A DNA stretch of 64,000 bases from contig JAEUHZ010000050.1 in the NCBI GenBank assembly GCA_016795205.1, positions 20,666 through 84,665 of the forward strand, written 5' to 3'. Positions 53,897-62,895 of this stretch are shown here, piece after piece. Below the pieces are notes generated by a model. The model was not told the DNA's origin, ran no database searches, and worked only from the letters and a program-made list of their open reading frames with translations. The translations under genes were made by a program, and so were the position numbers. The first letter of the stretch is position 1. Every line of letters begins with the position of its first letter. This DNA is from Planctomycetota bacterium (GTDB lineage: Bacteria; Planctomycetota; UBA1135; GCA-002686595).

Positions 53897-55534
53897 TCAG
53901 GTCCCCTTGCGCAGCAGCACGATCTTCACCGTGTTGAACACGATCGAGAGGTCGAAGATCAGCGACTGGTTCTTGATGTAGTACAGGTCGTACTGGAGCT
54001 TCTGCAGCGCGTCCTCGAACGACGATCCGTAGCGGTAGTTGATCTGCGCCCAGCCCGTCAGCCCGGGCTTCACGACGTGCCGTTGGCGGAAGTAGGGGAT
54101 CCGCTGCGCGAGCTCGGCCACGAAGTGCTCGCGCTCGGGTCGCGGGCCGACGATCGACATGTGCCCGGCGAGCACGTTCACGAGCTGCGGCAGCTCGTCG
54201 AGCCGTGTCTTCCGGATGATGCGGCCCACGCGCGTGATGCGCGGGTCGTCCTGCGTGGCCCACACCGGACCCGTGCTCTTCTCGGCGTCGGCTCGCATGC
54301 TGCGGAACTTGAGCAGCACGAACGTGCGCCCGTCGCGGCCCACGCGCTCCTGCGTGAAGAGGATCGGTCCGGGCGAGTCCAGGCGCACGGCGATGGCGGT
54401 CGCCAGCATGAGCGGCCAGGTCAGCGCGAAGATCAGGATCCCCATCGAGAGGTCGAAGGCGCGCTTGGTGAGCTCGGCCCACGGATGGCGCGAGAAGCCC
54501 TCGTTGAAGATCAAGTACGAGGGCCGCAGCGCCTCCACGGCGATCTTGCCGGTGATGCGCTCGTAGAGCGACTCCTGCTCGATGACCGCCACGCCGTCCA
54601 GGCGGCACTGGAGCAGGTCGTCGACGGGCAGGGCCTTGCGGCGGTCCTCCAGCGCCACGACCACGATGTCGACGCGCTCGCGCTCGACGAGCGCGGGCAG
54701 GCTGGGCGCCGGCTCGGAACTCTCGGGCTGGGTCGGTCCGGACTCGGCGGCCGCCTGGGACTCGGGCCGCTCGAGGCGGAAGCCCGGCGCGCGCGCCTCC
54801 TCGGGCTCGCCCACTCCGGCCAGCGCAGCCGTGCCCACCAGGCGCGGCCGCAGCGCGAGGGGCGGCTTGGCCTCCTCGGCGCGCGGCGCGCGGGTCAGGC
54901 CGACGGTGCCGCGCTCGGCGCCGGCTTCGGGAACCAAGCCCACCAGGTCGTAGCCCATGTCGGGGCGCTCGCGGATCTCCCGGGCCAGCTCCCGGGCGCG
55001 CTTGCCGCCGCCCAGGATCAACACGCGCTCGCCGAAGTTCGCGCGCCGCAGGGCCCAGTGGAACAGGCCCCGCCACGCATAGAGCACGGCGAACCCCGCG
55101 AGCATGGCGAAGACCAGCGTCTGGATGCGCTGGCTCGTCGACAGGGGCGGGAAGTCCAGGACCTGCGGCAGCCCCCAGGCCGGGAGAGCGACGACGGCCA
55201 GGAGCGAGAGGAACAGCGCCGATCCGGCCGACTCGACGAAACGGCCCGAGCGATCCACGCGCGAGCCCGAGATGCGCACGTCGTAGAGCTCGTTGAAGCC
55301 GATCGCGATCTGCGCCAGCACGGACAGCAAGAGGCAGGAGGAGATGCACTTCACCCGCGCGTCGTAGACGGAGAGCGCCGGGATCGCGTCGTGCAGCTCC
55401 GCCAGGACCAGCTCGGAGGGCGCCCACAGGTGGGCCGTCATCCAGGCCGCGAGGACCGCCGTGAACAGGATCGTCTCGCTCCCGATCAGGAGCGCCTTGC
55501 GCAGCGGCAGGTAGTGGCGGAGGACGCGCAGCAT
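53897..55534 (-). CDS. Polyprenyl-phosphate glycosyl-1-phosphate transferase (exopolysaccharide initiation)
   Basis: A 545-residue membrane enzyme that loads the first sugar-phosphate on undecaprenyl phosphate. Several N-terminal membrane helices (LIGSETILFTAVLAAWMT, CISSCLLLSVLAQIAIGF, ALFLSLLAVVALPAW, IQTLVFAMLAGFAVLYA) precede a nucleotide-binding-like region (RVLILGGGKRARELARE) and the catalytic sugar transferase domain (KRAFDLSMGILIFAL, LLKFRSMRAD, IRKTRLDELPQLVNVLAG, MSIVGPRPE, PGLTGWAQINYRYG). The middle region carries an insertion of about 95 Pro/Ala/Glu-rich residues. The gene ends near nothing else of polysaccharide nature; other such genes are outside the window. Confidence 0.9.
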   Translation of the reverse strand: MLRVLRHYLPLRKALLIGSETILFTAVLAAWMTAHLWAPSELVLAELHDAIPALSVYDARVKCISSCLLLSVLAQIAIGFNELYDVRISGSRVDRSGRFVESAGSALFLSLLAVVALPAWGLPQVLDFPPLSTSQRIQTLVFAMLAGFAVLYAWRGLFHWALRRANFGERVLILGGGKRARELAREIRERPDMGYDLVGLVPEAGAERGTVGLTRAPRAEEAKPPLALRPRLVGTAALAGVGEPEEARAPGFRLERPESQAAAESGPTQPESSEPAPSLPALVERERVDIVVVALEDRRKALPVDDLLQCRLDGVAVIEQESLYERITGKIAVEALRPSYLIFNEGFSRHPWAELTKRAFDLSMGILIFALTWPLMLATAIAVRLDSPGPILFTQERVGRDGRTFVLLKFRSMRADAEKSTGPVWATQDDPRITRVGRIIRKTRLDELPQLVNVLAGHMSIVGPRPEREHFVAELAQRIPYFRQRHVVKPGLTGWAQINYRYGSSFEDALQKLQYDLYYIKNQSLIFDLSIVFNTVKIVLLRKGT

Positions 55535-55614
55535 GCGGGGACGGCCGGCGCGGCGCTCGCCGCGTTCCCGGGCGCGCGCCGGGGTTCCCGCCGACGGGTG
55601 CCATTCTGATCGTC

Positions 55615-55650
55615 CGCCGCCGGGCCCGCCATGAAGCGGGGCCGGGCGGT
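55615..55650. terminator. Imperfect GC-rich hairpin downstream of yraN
   Basis: Around 55615-55650, GCCGGGCCCGC and GCGGGGCCGGGC arms flank CATGAA with one mismatch across about 10 pairs. Located between yraN and the glycosyltransferase gene on the minus strand; no T-run. Confidence 0.35.
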
Positions 55651-55661
55651 TCTGGGCGCGC

Positions 55662-56129
55662 CTAGGCGTCCGCGACCCGGCGCACCGCGAGCGTGGCGCG
55701 CCCAGGCCCTGCGAGGACCTCCCAGACCTCGGCGCGGACCGGCACGCGCCGCCGCGCCGCGAGCCCGCGCGCGATGCGCTCCAGGCGCACCCGGCCCCTG
55801 CCGTCGACCCGCGCGCCGGGCCGGCGGCCCGCGGCCAGCGGCACCGGAGGCTCGCCGCGAGGCCGCGGCCGCGGCGCGAGGCGTGCGGTCTTGACCTCGA
55901 CCGCCAGGAGGCCGAGCGCGTCGCGGGCCAGGAGGTCGAGCTCGCCCCAGGGGGTGCGCAGCCGGCGCGCTTCGATCCGCGCGCCAGCCCGGTGCAGGGC
56001 GCGCGCCACGAGCTCCTCGCCGGCGCGCCCCAGCTCGTCGGATCCGGCCCGCGGGCACAGGGCCAGAAACGCGCGCGGCGCCACACGCCGCAGCGCGGCC
56101 CGCGCCAGGCGCGCCAGCGGGCCGCTCAA
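55662..56129 (-). CDS. yraN: YraN (UPF0102) family predicted endonuclease-fold protein
   Basis: A 155-residue protein. ELGRAGEELVARALHRAGARIEARRLRTPWGELDLLARDALGLLAVEVKT is cut by the family blocks: the GRxGE start, RTxxGEIDLxAxD and VxVEVKT, with Asp/Glu/Lys of a PD-(D/E)XK nuclease fold. Biological role is unclear; the family is often found with rnhB. The listed start is TTG at 56129 because no ATG precedes the conserved block in frame; the N-terminal extension is thus uncertain. Confidence 0.8.
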   Translation of the reverse strand: MSGPLARLARAALRRVAPRAFLALCPRAGSDELGRAGEELVARALHRAGARIEARRLRTPWGELDLLARDALGLLAVEVKTARLAPRPRPRGEPPVPLAAGRRPGARVDGRGRVRLERIARGLAARRRVPVRAEVWEVLAGPGRATLAVRRVADA

Positions 56130-56172
56130 CGCACGGCTCCGTGCGCGACGACCCGCGCAACGACCCGTGCGG

Positions 56173-56571
56173 CTACTTGCGCGCCTCGACGAGCGGCTTG
56201 CCGTCGTCGTCGAGGACCGAGCCGATCGCGCTCAGGGCGAAGCGCAAGCGCACGCCCTCGTCGACCTGCAGCGTGACGACCTGGTCCTGGACCTGGACCA
56301 CGGTCCCGAGGAGGCCGCCACTGGTCTGCACGCGGTCGCCCTTCTTGAGCGCGGCCAGCATCTCGGTGCGGCGCTTTCGTTGCTTGGACTCGGGCCGCAG
56401 GATGAGCAGCCAGAACACGCCGAAGCACAGCACGAGCGGGAACAGCATCGAGCCGAACAGGCTCTCGAGCATGCCCGGCTGCCCAGCCGTCGGGGCTCCG
56501 GCCGGCGCCGCTCCGGCGGGCGCGCCGCCGTCCTGGAGGAGGAGGAAGGGGAGGAGGAGGAGGTTCGGCAT
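56173..56571 (-). CDS. yajC: Preprotein translocase subunit YajC
   Basis: A 132-residue membrane accessory of SecDF. A hydrophobic helix (MLFPLVLCFGVFWLLIL, about 42-58) is followed by RPESKQRKRRTEMLAALKKGDRVQTSGGLLGTV, the family motif, and a short basic C-terminal part. The N terminus has a second hydrophobic run (LLLLPFLLLQ) and a Gly/Ala/Pro-rich stretch. Preceded by an A/G-rich stretch; secD is not in the window. Confidence 0.9.
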   Translation of the reverse strand: MPNLLLLPFLLLQDGGAPAGAAPAGAPTAGQPGMLESLFGSMLFPLVLCFGVFWLLILRPESKQRKRRTEMLAALKKGDRVQTSGGLLGTVVQVQDQVVTLQVDEGVRLRFALSAIGSVLDDDGKPLVEARK

Positions 56572-56680
56572 CGATCGGGGGCTCGTCCCGCGGCACGCGG
56601 CCGGCGAGGAAGGGCGGAGAGGGTACTAGAATGGCCGGGTGCGGGAAATGGCGGCCATCCGCCCCCGCGCGCGCCGCCCG

Positions 56681-57781
56681 ATGACCCACAAGCCCCGCCT
56701 CGTCGTCGCCATGAGCGGCGGCGTCGACAGCTCCGCCGCCGCCTGGATCCTGGCCCGCGAGGGCTTGGATCTCGTCGGCCTGTTCATGCGCAACGGCGTC
56801 CACGTGGCGGAGCACGAGTCCTCCAAGAAGTCCTGCTGTTCCGTGAGCGACGCCCGGGACGCCCGCATGGTCGCAGCCCATCTCGGGATCCCGTTCCAGG
56901 CCGTGGACCTCAAGGACGAGTTCGGCGCCATCATCCGCTACTTCCTGGCGGAGTACGCGCGCGGCCGCACGCCGAATCCCTGCGCCGTGTGCAACCGTGA
57001 CCTCAAGTTCGGACGGCTGCTGCGCTTCGCGCGCGACTTGGGGGCCGACGGCGTCGCGACCGGTCACTACGCGCGCCTCGCGATCGAGAGCGGGCGGGTG
57101 GCCGTGCGCCGCGGGGTCGACACGACGAAGGATCAGTCCTACCAGCTGTTCTGCGTCGTCGAGGACGATCTGGCGCGCACCCGGCTGCCCCTGGGCGGGA
57201 TGCAGAAGAGCGCGGTCCGCGCGCTGGCGCGCGAGGCGGGTCTGCGGACGAGCGAGAAGCAGGACAGCCAGGAGATCTGCTTCGTCCCTTCGAACGACTA
57301 CCGCACGCTCCTGGCCGAGCAAGGGGTCGAGCTGCACCCCGGCGAGCTCGTGGACACTGCCGGCGCGGTCCTGGGCCGGCACGAGGGCACGGAGCTCTTC
57401 ACGATCGGCCAGCGACGCGGGCACGGCGTGGCCGCCGGCGAGCCGCTGTACGTGGTCGCGATCGAGCCCCAGGCCGGCCGCGTCGTGCTCGGCACGCGCG
57501 ACGAGTGTGGCATCGTGAGCGCCACGCTCGAGGACTTGAATTGGATCGGGGTCGACCCGCCGCCGACGGGCGAGCGGCGCGTGCTCGTGCAGCATCGCTA
57601 CCGCCACGTGCCCGTGCCGGCCACGTTGTCGGTCACGAGCGGGCGTCCGGCCGTCGTATTCGACGAGCCCGAGCCGTCCGTCACGCCCGGCCAGGGCGCC
57701 GCGTTCTACGACGGCGACCGCCTGATCGGAGGCGGCTGGATCGAGACGACGGCGCGCGCCGGCGCGGCCCGCGCCGTGTGA
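56681..57781 (+). CDS. mnmA: tRNA-specific 2-thiouridylase MnmA
   Basis: A 366-residue enzyme adding sulfur to U34 of tRNA. AMSGGVDSSAAAWILA is the PP-loop, CCSVSDARDARMVA and NPCAVCNRDLKFG carry the first catalytic Cys, and QEICFVPSNDYR the second, with GRHEGTELFTIGQRRG in the C-terminal half. ATG at 56681 gives the usual N terminus; ATG 56648 or GTG 56639 upstream are possible. A TAGAAT hexamer at 56627-56632 lies upstream. mnmG earlier in the window acts on the same position. Confidence 0.96.
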   Translation: MTHKPRLVVAMSGGVDSSAAAWILAREGLDLVGLFMRNGVHVAEHESSKKSCCSVSDARDARMVAAHLGIPFQAVDLKDEFGAIIRYFLAEYARGRTPNPCAVCNRDLKFGRLLRFARDLGADGVATGHYARLAIESGRVAVRRGVDTTKDQSYQLFCVVEDDLARTRLPLGGMQKSAVRALAREAGLRTSEKQDSQEICFVPSNDYRTLLAEQGVELHPGELVDTAGAVLGRHEGTELFTIGQRRGHGVAAGEPLYVVAIEPQAGRVVLGTRDECGIVSATLEDLNWIGVDPPPTGERRVLVQHRYRHVPVPATLSVTSGRPAVVFDEPEPSVTPGQGAAFYDGDRLIGGGWIETTARAGAARAV

Positions 57782-57824
57782 GGATCGTGCGACGGGGGCC
57801 GCGCGCGCTACGCTCCGCGCGCTC

Positions 57825-60287
57825 ATGACGCGCACGAGGACCACGGCCGCGCTGGCCTGGCTGGGGGCCGCGCTGCTCGCGCTGGGCGCCTGGCTGGCGC
57901 TGCCGCGCGAGCACGCCGCCGGGGCCCCTCCCGCGCGGGTCGTCCTGCTCGACGTGAGCACCAGCGCGCTGGGCGCGGACACGCGCCCCCTCGCCGCGCT
58001 GGCCCAGCGACGCCTCGACGTGCTGCGCGCCGAAGCGCGCGCGCGTGGTGAGGACCTGCTGGGCGTGGCCTTCGGCCGCGGCGCGCGGCGCTTCGACCCG
58101 GCCGTGCCGCTCTCGCTCCAGTTCGCTGCGCCCGAGGACGCGAGCGACCTCGCGGCCGCATTCGAGCTCGTCGCGCGACTCGCCAGCGAGCGGCGCGTGA
58201 CGGCCGTCGAGCTCGTGGCGGACGGCACCTGGACCGGAGCCGACCCGGCGCCCAGCGCGGCGCGTCTCGCGGCCCAGGGCGTCGTCATCGGTCCGCGCGC
58301 GCTGGCCTCGCTCGCGAGCGAGGACGATGTCGGAATCGCGCCCTTCGGCGGGCCGCTCCGGGTGCGCGCCGGTGCGCCCGTCGCGTTCGAAGTCGAGGCC
58401 TGGCACGCGCGCGGGACCGCGTCGATGGCGACGGAGCGCGCGCGGACGCTGATCGTCGCCGCCGAGCTCGTCGAGCCGGGCGCGCGCACGCGACGCGAGG
58501 TGCGCGCCCCGCTCGCGAGCCTCGGACCGGCGCACGGCCTGCAGCCCGTGCGCATCGCCTTCGAGTTCCCGCCGCTCCAGGCTGCCTGGGCCGACCTCGA
58601 GGTGCGCACGACGCTCGAAGTCGGCGGCGCTGCGGTGGCCGAGGGACCAACCGGGAACGACGTGGCGCGCGCGCGCGTCGAGACCGAGGGGCGCACGTTC
58701 GTCGAGGTGCTCGGCAGCGGCGCGAGCCGCGACGCGCTCGCCGCGCTGCTCGCGCCGCTGGCGCCCGACCTCGTGCTGTCGCTCGCTCCCGAGCCCGCGG
58801 CGCCGAGCATGCCGCGCGACGCCGGCCTGTTCCTCTCGATCGAGCAGGCCTTCCCGGTCGCCACGGCCGAGGCGCTCGACCGCCTGGTACTGGCCGGATC
58901 AGGCTGGGTCGACCTGGCGGGTGCGCGCTTCGCCGGCGGCGCGCGGCCGCGGACCTCGGCGCTGACGCCGGCCGACGACGGGCGCGGCCCGCGCGCTGTG
59001 ATCGTGCTGCTCGACGCGTCGGGCAGCATGAGCGGCGAGCCCGCGCGCGCCGCTCGCGGTGCGCTGGCGGCGCTCGTCGAAGAGGCCCCACCCGACGACC
59101 CGCTCGAGGCGCGCTGGCTCTTGGAAGGCGCGGCGCTGCGCGTCGACCTCGGCGGCGCGGGCGAGCGCGCCGACCCGGTGCGCCGCGCGCTGTTGCGCCA
59201 GCGCGCCGCGTCGGGGCCCGAGCCGCGCGGACCCACGCGGATCTGGGGCGCGCTGGAGGACCTCGCGCGCGAGCTCGACGGCGCGCGGCGCACCCTGGCG
59301 GTGCTCGTCTCGGACGGGCGCGACCCCGACCGCGTCGATCTCGCCGCGCGCGCGACCGCGCTGCGCGCGGCGCTCGCGGCCCGCGACGCGCGGCTGGTGG
59401 TCGTCGCGGCCGGCGAGGACCCGGACCGCGAACTCCTCGGCGCGCTCGCGGGCTCGTCCTCCGAGGTGCTCGAGGCCGGCGTCCTGGGCAGCGCGGAGCC
59501 GCTGGCGCGGATCTTCGAGGCGGCGCTGGGGCGCGGCTCGGTGCGCGTGTTCGAGCCGCCGTCCGCTGCAGCCTTCGCCGGCGGCGAGGGCCCGCTCGCG
59601 CGGGCCTTCGCGGGCCTCGTCCCGCCCGTGCTGCGGTGCGCGGTCCGGGCGCGCGCGGCCGCAGGCGCGGAGGTCGTGTGGGCCGCCGGGGACGGCGCGC
59701 CGGTCCTGGCGCTCGCGCGCCGCGGGCTGGGCGTGGCGGCCGCGTTCGCCCTGCCGCCCGCCGCAGAGTGGGTCGAGGCCGCGCACGACCTGCCGGCGGC
59801 GATCGTGGCGGCGCTGCGCCTGGCGGCGCCGCCCGACCCGCGCACGGCGCCGGTGCTCTTCGAGGAGCACGGCGAGCTCGTGCTCGAGGGGCCACTCGAG
59901 GACCAGCCGGCCGTGGTGCGGATCGAGCTCGAGGACCAGCGCGGCGCGGCGCTCGGGAGCGTGGACCTGGTCGCCGCGCGCTCCGGCCGCGACCCGTGGC
60001 GCGAGCGCTCCGCGCCGCTCCCGGCCGTGCTCGCGCGGCTCGATCCCGAGGCGCTCGTCCTGGCGCGCTACGTCCACGACGGCGCGCCCCGCAGCGCCGT
60101 GCTCCGCGTCCCCCGCGCGCCGGAGTTTGCGCGCCTGCCGGGCCGGTTCGTTCCTCCGCACCCCGCCGCGGGCGCGCGCCCGGCGGCGCCCGCCCCGCAC
60201 CCGGCCGCCCCGTGGGTCGCGCTCGCGGGGCTGGGGGCACTGGCGGCGGCGGCGGTGGCGGGTTTTTTTTCCGGGTCGCGCGGCTGA
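57825..60287 (+). CDS. von Willebrand factor A domain membrane protein
   Basis: An 820-residue protein with N-terminal hydrophobic segment (AALAWLGAALLALGAWLAL) and a C-terminal one (WVALAGLGALAAAAVAGFF). Two possible VWA-like parts: VVLLDVSTSALG near residue 40 and the MIDAS site DASGSMSG (about 395) with TLAVLVSDGRDPDR following. The domain organisation (Ig-like APFGGPLRVRAGAPVAFEV segments, C-terminal membrane helix) resembles the glutamine amidotransferase/VWA membrane proteins next to MoxR-type ATPases, but no MoxR gene is present. A T8 run near 60263-60270 lies inside the last helix. Function unclear. Confidence 0.75.
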   Translation: MTRTRTTAALAWLGAALLALGAWLALPREHAAGAPPARVVLLDVSTSALGADTRPLAALAQRRLDVLRAEARARGEDLLGVAFGRGARRFDPAVPLSLQFAAPEDASDLAAAFELVARLASERRVTAVELVADGTWTGADPAPSAARLAAQGVVIGPRALASLASEDDVGIAPFGGPLRVRAGAPVAFEVEAWHARGTASMATERARTLIVAAELVEPGARTRREVRAPLASLGPAHGLQPVRIAFEFPPLQAAWADLEVRTTLEVGGAAVAEGPTGNDVARARVETEGRTFVEVLGSGASRDALAALLAPLAPDLVLSLAPEPAAPSMPRDAGLFLSIEQAFPVATAEALDRLVLAGSGWVDLAGARFAGGARPRTSALTPADDGRGPRAVIVLLDASGSMSGEPARAARGALAALVEEAPPDDPLEARWLLEGAALRVDLGGAGERADPVRRALLRQRAASGPEPRGPTRIWGALEDLARELDGARRTLAVLVSDGRDPDRVDLAARATALRAALAARDARLVVVAAGEDPDRELLGALAGSSSEVLEAGVLGSAEPLARIFEAALGRGSVRVFEPPSAAAFAGGEGPLARAFAGLVPPVLRCAVRARAAAGAEVVWAAGDGAPVLALARRGLGVAAAFALPPAAEWVEAAHDLPAAIVAALRLAAPPDPRTAPVLFEEHGELVLEGPLEDQPAVVRIELEDQRGAALGSVDLVAARSGRDPWRERSAPLPAVLARLDPEALVLARYVHDGAPRSAVLRVPRAPEFARLPGRFVPPHPAAGARPAAPAPHPAAPWVALAGLGALAAAAVAGFFSGSRG

Positions 60288-60301
60288 GACGCACGACCCG
60301 G

Positions 60302-60329
60302 TCAAGTCCTTCCGGGTTCGGGACGACAG
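60302..60329 (+). promoter_or_regulatory. Sigma-28-like promoter candidate
   Basis: TCAAGTCC (60302-60309) followed 12 bases later by GACGACAG (60322-60329) resembles the flagellar sigma-28 arrangement (TAAAGTTT-N11-GCCGATAA) with 5 of 8 matches in each half. It would start a transcript about 40 bp before the lipoprotein gene at 60375. Tentative. Confidence 0.3.
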
Positions 60330-60374
60330 GGAGGGCACGAGGTGGATCGGCCGTGCGCCGAGCCTCGGCCGAAC

Positions 60375-61031
60375 ATGCTGCACCGCGCTCCCGCCCTGGT
60401 CCTCGTCCTGTCCCTGGCCTGCGCCGCGTGCGTGACGACGCTGCAGTCGCCGCGCGCGAGCACGAACTCCTCGGGCTGGCTGGAGCCCTCGCCCGCGCTG
60501 CGCCAGCAGATCGAGGACGAGGCCAAGCGCCTGCCTTGGACGCACGGGATGGATCGCGTCGAGACGATCCACTGGTTCGCGAGCGTCGGCGAGCCGGCCT
60601 ACCCGACGTTGCTCGCGATGGTCCTCGATCCGCGCCCGGACGTGGCCGGCGCGGCGCTGGCGGCGCTGGGCGCGACGAAGGACAGCCGGCTCGTCGAGGC
60701 GCTGCGCGAGCTGCCTTGGCCCGACTCCGAGCACAACGACCTGGCCCTCGAGCGCGCCCGCACGCTGCTGCGTCTGGGCGATTGGCAGATGGTGCCGCGA
60801 CTCGTCGCCGGCCTGCGCGACGAGCGCGTGATGACGCGCGCCCTGTGCATCCAGGCGCTCGACGAGGCCACGAAGGAGCGCTTCGGCTTCGACCCCCGCG
60901 GCGAGCCCGCGGCGCGCGAGGCCTCCGTGAAGCGCTGGGAAGCCTGGGCCAAGAACCGCCTCTCGGATCCGCTGCTCGCCGAAGCGAAGGCCACCAAGAA
61001 GACCAGCCGCGCGGCGCGCGGCGACGACTGA
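60375..61031 (+). CDS. Lipoprotein with HEAT-like repeats
   Basis: A 218-residue predicted lipoprotein: signal ends with LACAACVTT, giving a lipobox cysteine near residue 20. The mature part has helical repeats (TLLAMVLDPRPDVAGAALAALGA, LVEALRELPW, QMVPRLVAGLRDERVMTRALCIQAL) of HEAT type. The ATG at 60375 fits the signal; an in-frame ATG at 60342 would precede it with charged residues. Lysine-rich C terminus. Function unknown. Confidence 0.75.
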   Translation: MLHRAPALVLVLSLACAACVTTLQSPRASTNSSGWLEPSPALRQQIEDEAKRLPWTHGMDRVETIHWFASVGEPAYPTLLAMVLDPRPDVAGAALAALGATKDSRLVEALRELPWPDSEHNDLALERARTLLRLGDWQMVPRLVAGLRDERVMTRALCIQALDEATKERFGFDPRGEPAAREASVKRWEAWAKNRLSDPLLAEAKATKKTSRAARGDD

Positions 61032-61038
61032 GGCCGCG

Positions 61039-61491
61039 TCAGGCCGACGACCCCTGGGACCCGGTGCCTCCGGCGCCCAGCGTGGCGAGCAGCGCCGCGA
61101 AGCGCGGATCCCCGCGCAGGCTGGCCAGGTCCTCGTCCAGGGAGAGGTGCGCGGGGTCGTCGTAGCCGTGCAGGATCGCACGCTCCAGCGTGCGGAAGGC
61201 CTCGTCCGTGCGACCGGTGAGCGCCAAGGAGCAGGCCAGGTTGTAGAGCACGTTGGGGTCCTCGGGCTCGCGCGCCGCGAGGCGCCGGTCGACGGCCAGA
61301 CCCTCCTCGTACCGGCCCAGGCGCGTCAGGACGTGCCCGAGGTCGGTGAGCACCTCCAGGTTGTCGGGGCGGGCCGCGAGCTCACGCGCGTAGAAATCGG
61401 CCAGGAACTCCAGGCCGCGCCGTTCCAGGCGTGGAGCCAGGCCCGCGAGCCAGGCTTCGTCCGCACCCTGGACGCCCTCGCCTTGTTCCAT
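61039..61491 (-). CDS. TPR-repeat protein
   Basis: A 150-residue cytoplasmic protein with tetratricopeptide repeats (FYARELAARPDNLEVLTDLGHVLTRLGRYEEGLAVDRRLA, PNVLYNLACSLALTGRTDEAFRTLERAIL) and an Ala/Gly-rich C terminus. No partner or enzymatic domain is seen. It is convergent with the lipoprotein gene (7 bp apart) and divergent from the HEAT gene. Confidence 0.8.
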   Translation of the reverse strand: MEQGEGVQGADEAWLAGLAPRLERRGLEFLADFYARELAARPDNLEVLTDLGHVLTRLGRYEEGLAVDRRLAAREPEDPNVLYNLACSLALTGRTDEAFRTLERAILHGYDDPAHLSLDEDLASLRGDPRFAALLATLGAGGTGSQGSSA

Positions 61492-61626
61492 GGCTCTGCG
61501 AGCCTACACAATGGCGCGGGCGCCGCGCGGACGGGCCCTCCCCTTGCAGCCCTCCGGGCCGCGCGCCATTCGGTGCGTCCGGGGCGCGCGGCTCGGCGGG
61601 ACGTCCCCGGGGGCTCGCCCATACCC

Positions 61627-62868
61627 ATGAAGATCCACTTCTGCGACCTGTGCAACGAGTCGGTCCCGCAGGCCGCGCTGGACTCGGGCGCGGCGCGGAC
61701 CGTGAAGGGGCGCGTGATCTGCGCTGCGTGCGACGCGGCGATGAGCCACGGCAGCGCGCCCGCGGTGCTCGGCTCCGCGGCGGGCACGGGGCCCGCGCAG
61801 CCCGGGGCGGGCGGGGCTCGCACGGCGCCCACGCTGGCGCGGGCCGCGGCGCGCGGCACGGCGGTCCCGCCGGCCGGATCGGGCTGGGAGGCGTCCGTCG
61901 CGTCAGCGCCTCCGGCGAGCGACGCGGGGGCGTCTGCGAGGCCCGGCGCGGGCATCGCCTGGGTGGCCGGCATCGCGATCGGCTTCACCGCGCTCTCGAT
62001 CTTCGTGACGGACGATCGCCTCGAGCGCGTCGATCGCGCCCAGGCCACGCTCGAGGAGGCGATCGCGAAGCGCGACGACGCGCTGCGCGCCATCGCCACG
62101 GACCTGAACAAGGTCCACCCCGCGCTGGCCGGCGTCGAGACCCGCGCGGTGGAGCGGCACGACGCCTTGGCGGCGAGCGCCGCCGCGGCGGATCGCGAGC
62201 AGTCCCAGGCCGTCGCCGCGCTGCGCGCGGAGCTGGCTGGTCTGACCGCGGGCCTGGAGACCCTGGCGCGCGAACTCGAGGCCGTGCGTCGGCGCGTCGA
62301 CGAGCCAGGGCTCGACATCGCGCTGGAGAAGCGCCTGGACGAGCTGTCCGCGCGCATCGCCAAGGCCGATGACGAACGGCGGCACTTGACCGAGCGCCTC
62401 GGCGCAGTGCAGGCACTGACTGCCGCCGCGCCCGCGGCCGCCGCCGAGGCGCCGGCCCCGGAGGCCGCTTGGGTCAGGTTCCTGCCCGACCTCAAGCACG
62501 CGGACGAGGGCGTGCGCTGGGATGCGGTCAGCGTGCTGGGGGACGCGAACGACCCGGCGGTCGTGCCGCACGTCGTGCCGATGCTCAAGGACCCGAGCTT
62601 CATCGTGCGCATGGCAGCCGCGCGCGTGCTGGGGGAGAAGCTGCGGGCACGCGAGGCCGTGCCGGCGCTCATCGAGGCCTTGGAGGACGCCGATTCGGCC
62701 GTGCGCGAGTCGGCCTGGATCGCGCTGCGCGCGATCACCGGCAAGGACTTGAAGTTCGACTCGAACGCGTCCGAGGCCGAGCGCTCGAAGCGCGCCAAGG
62801 CCTGGAGCGAGTGGTGGAAGAAGGAAGGCGCCCCGGCCGAGCCGCCCAAGCCGCCCGCCGGCGCCTGA
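61627..62868 (+). CDS. Membrane protein with zinc ribbon-like N terminus, coiled coil and HEAT repeats
   Basis: A 413-residue protein. The N terminus has CDLCNE and CAACD (about residues 6-11, 32-36), a treble-clef/zinc ribbon-like cysteine pattern. One hydrophobic segment (IAWVAGIAIGFTALSIFV, about 108-125) precedes a long charged coiled coil (about 130-270). The C-terminal 110 residues hold HEAT repeats (VRWDAVSVLGDANDPAVVPHVVPMLKD, VRMAAARVLGEKLR, ALIEALEDADSAVRESAWIAL). Probably a scaffold. A strong terminator follows. Confidence 0.75.
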   Translation: MKIHFCDLCNESVPQAALDSGAARTVKGRVICAACDAAMSHGSAPAVLGSAAGTGPAQPGAGGARTAPTLARAAARGTAVPPAGSGWEASVASAPPASDAGASARPGAGIAWVAGIAIGFTALSIFVTDDRLERVDRAQATLEEAIAKRDDALRAIATDLNKVHPALAGVETRAVERHDALAASAAAADREQSQAVAALRAELAGLTAGLETLARELEAVRRRVDEPGLDIALEKRLDELSARIAKADDERRHLTERLGAVQALTAAAPAAAAEAPAPEAAWVRFLPDLKHADEGVRWDAVSVLGDANDPAVVPHVVPMLKDPSFIVRMAAARVLGEKLRAREAVPALIEALEDADSAVRESAWIALRAITGKDLKFDSNASEAERSKRAKAWSEWWKKEGAPAEPPKPPAGA

Positions 62869-62895
62869 GCGCGGCGGCCGCGCGCGTTGCGCCCT

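Noticed and set aside
56126..59845. Long minus-strand open frame across mnmA and the VWA gene
   Set aside because: Shadow of the + strand genes, Ala/Arg/Ser-rich without domains; stops are rare in GC-rich DNA in certain frames.
60263..60270. T8 run in the VWA gene as a programmed frameshift
   Set aside because: The frame stays intact through the run and ends 8 codons later in a normal stop; no downstream open coding region continues in another frame.
60290..60335. TTCGGGAC stretch as a tRNA T-arm
   Set aside because: No acceptor, D-arm or anticodon stem can be drawn around it; a promoter-like reading fits better.
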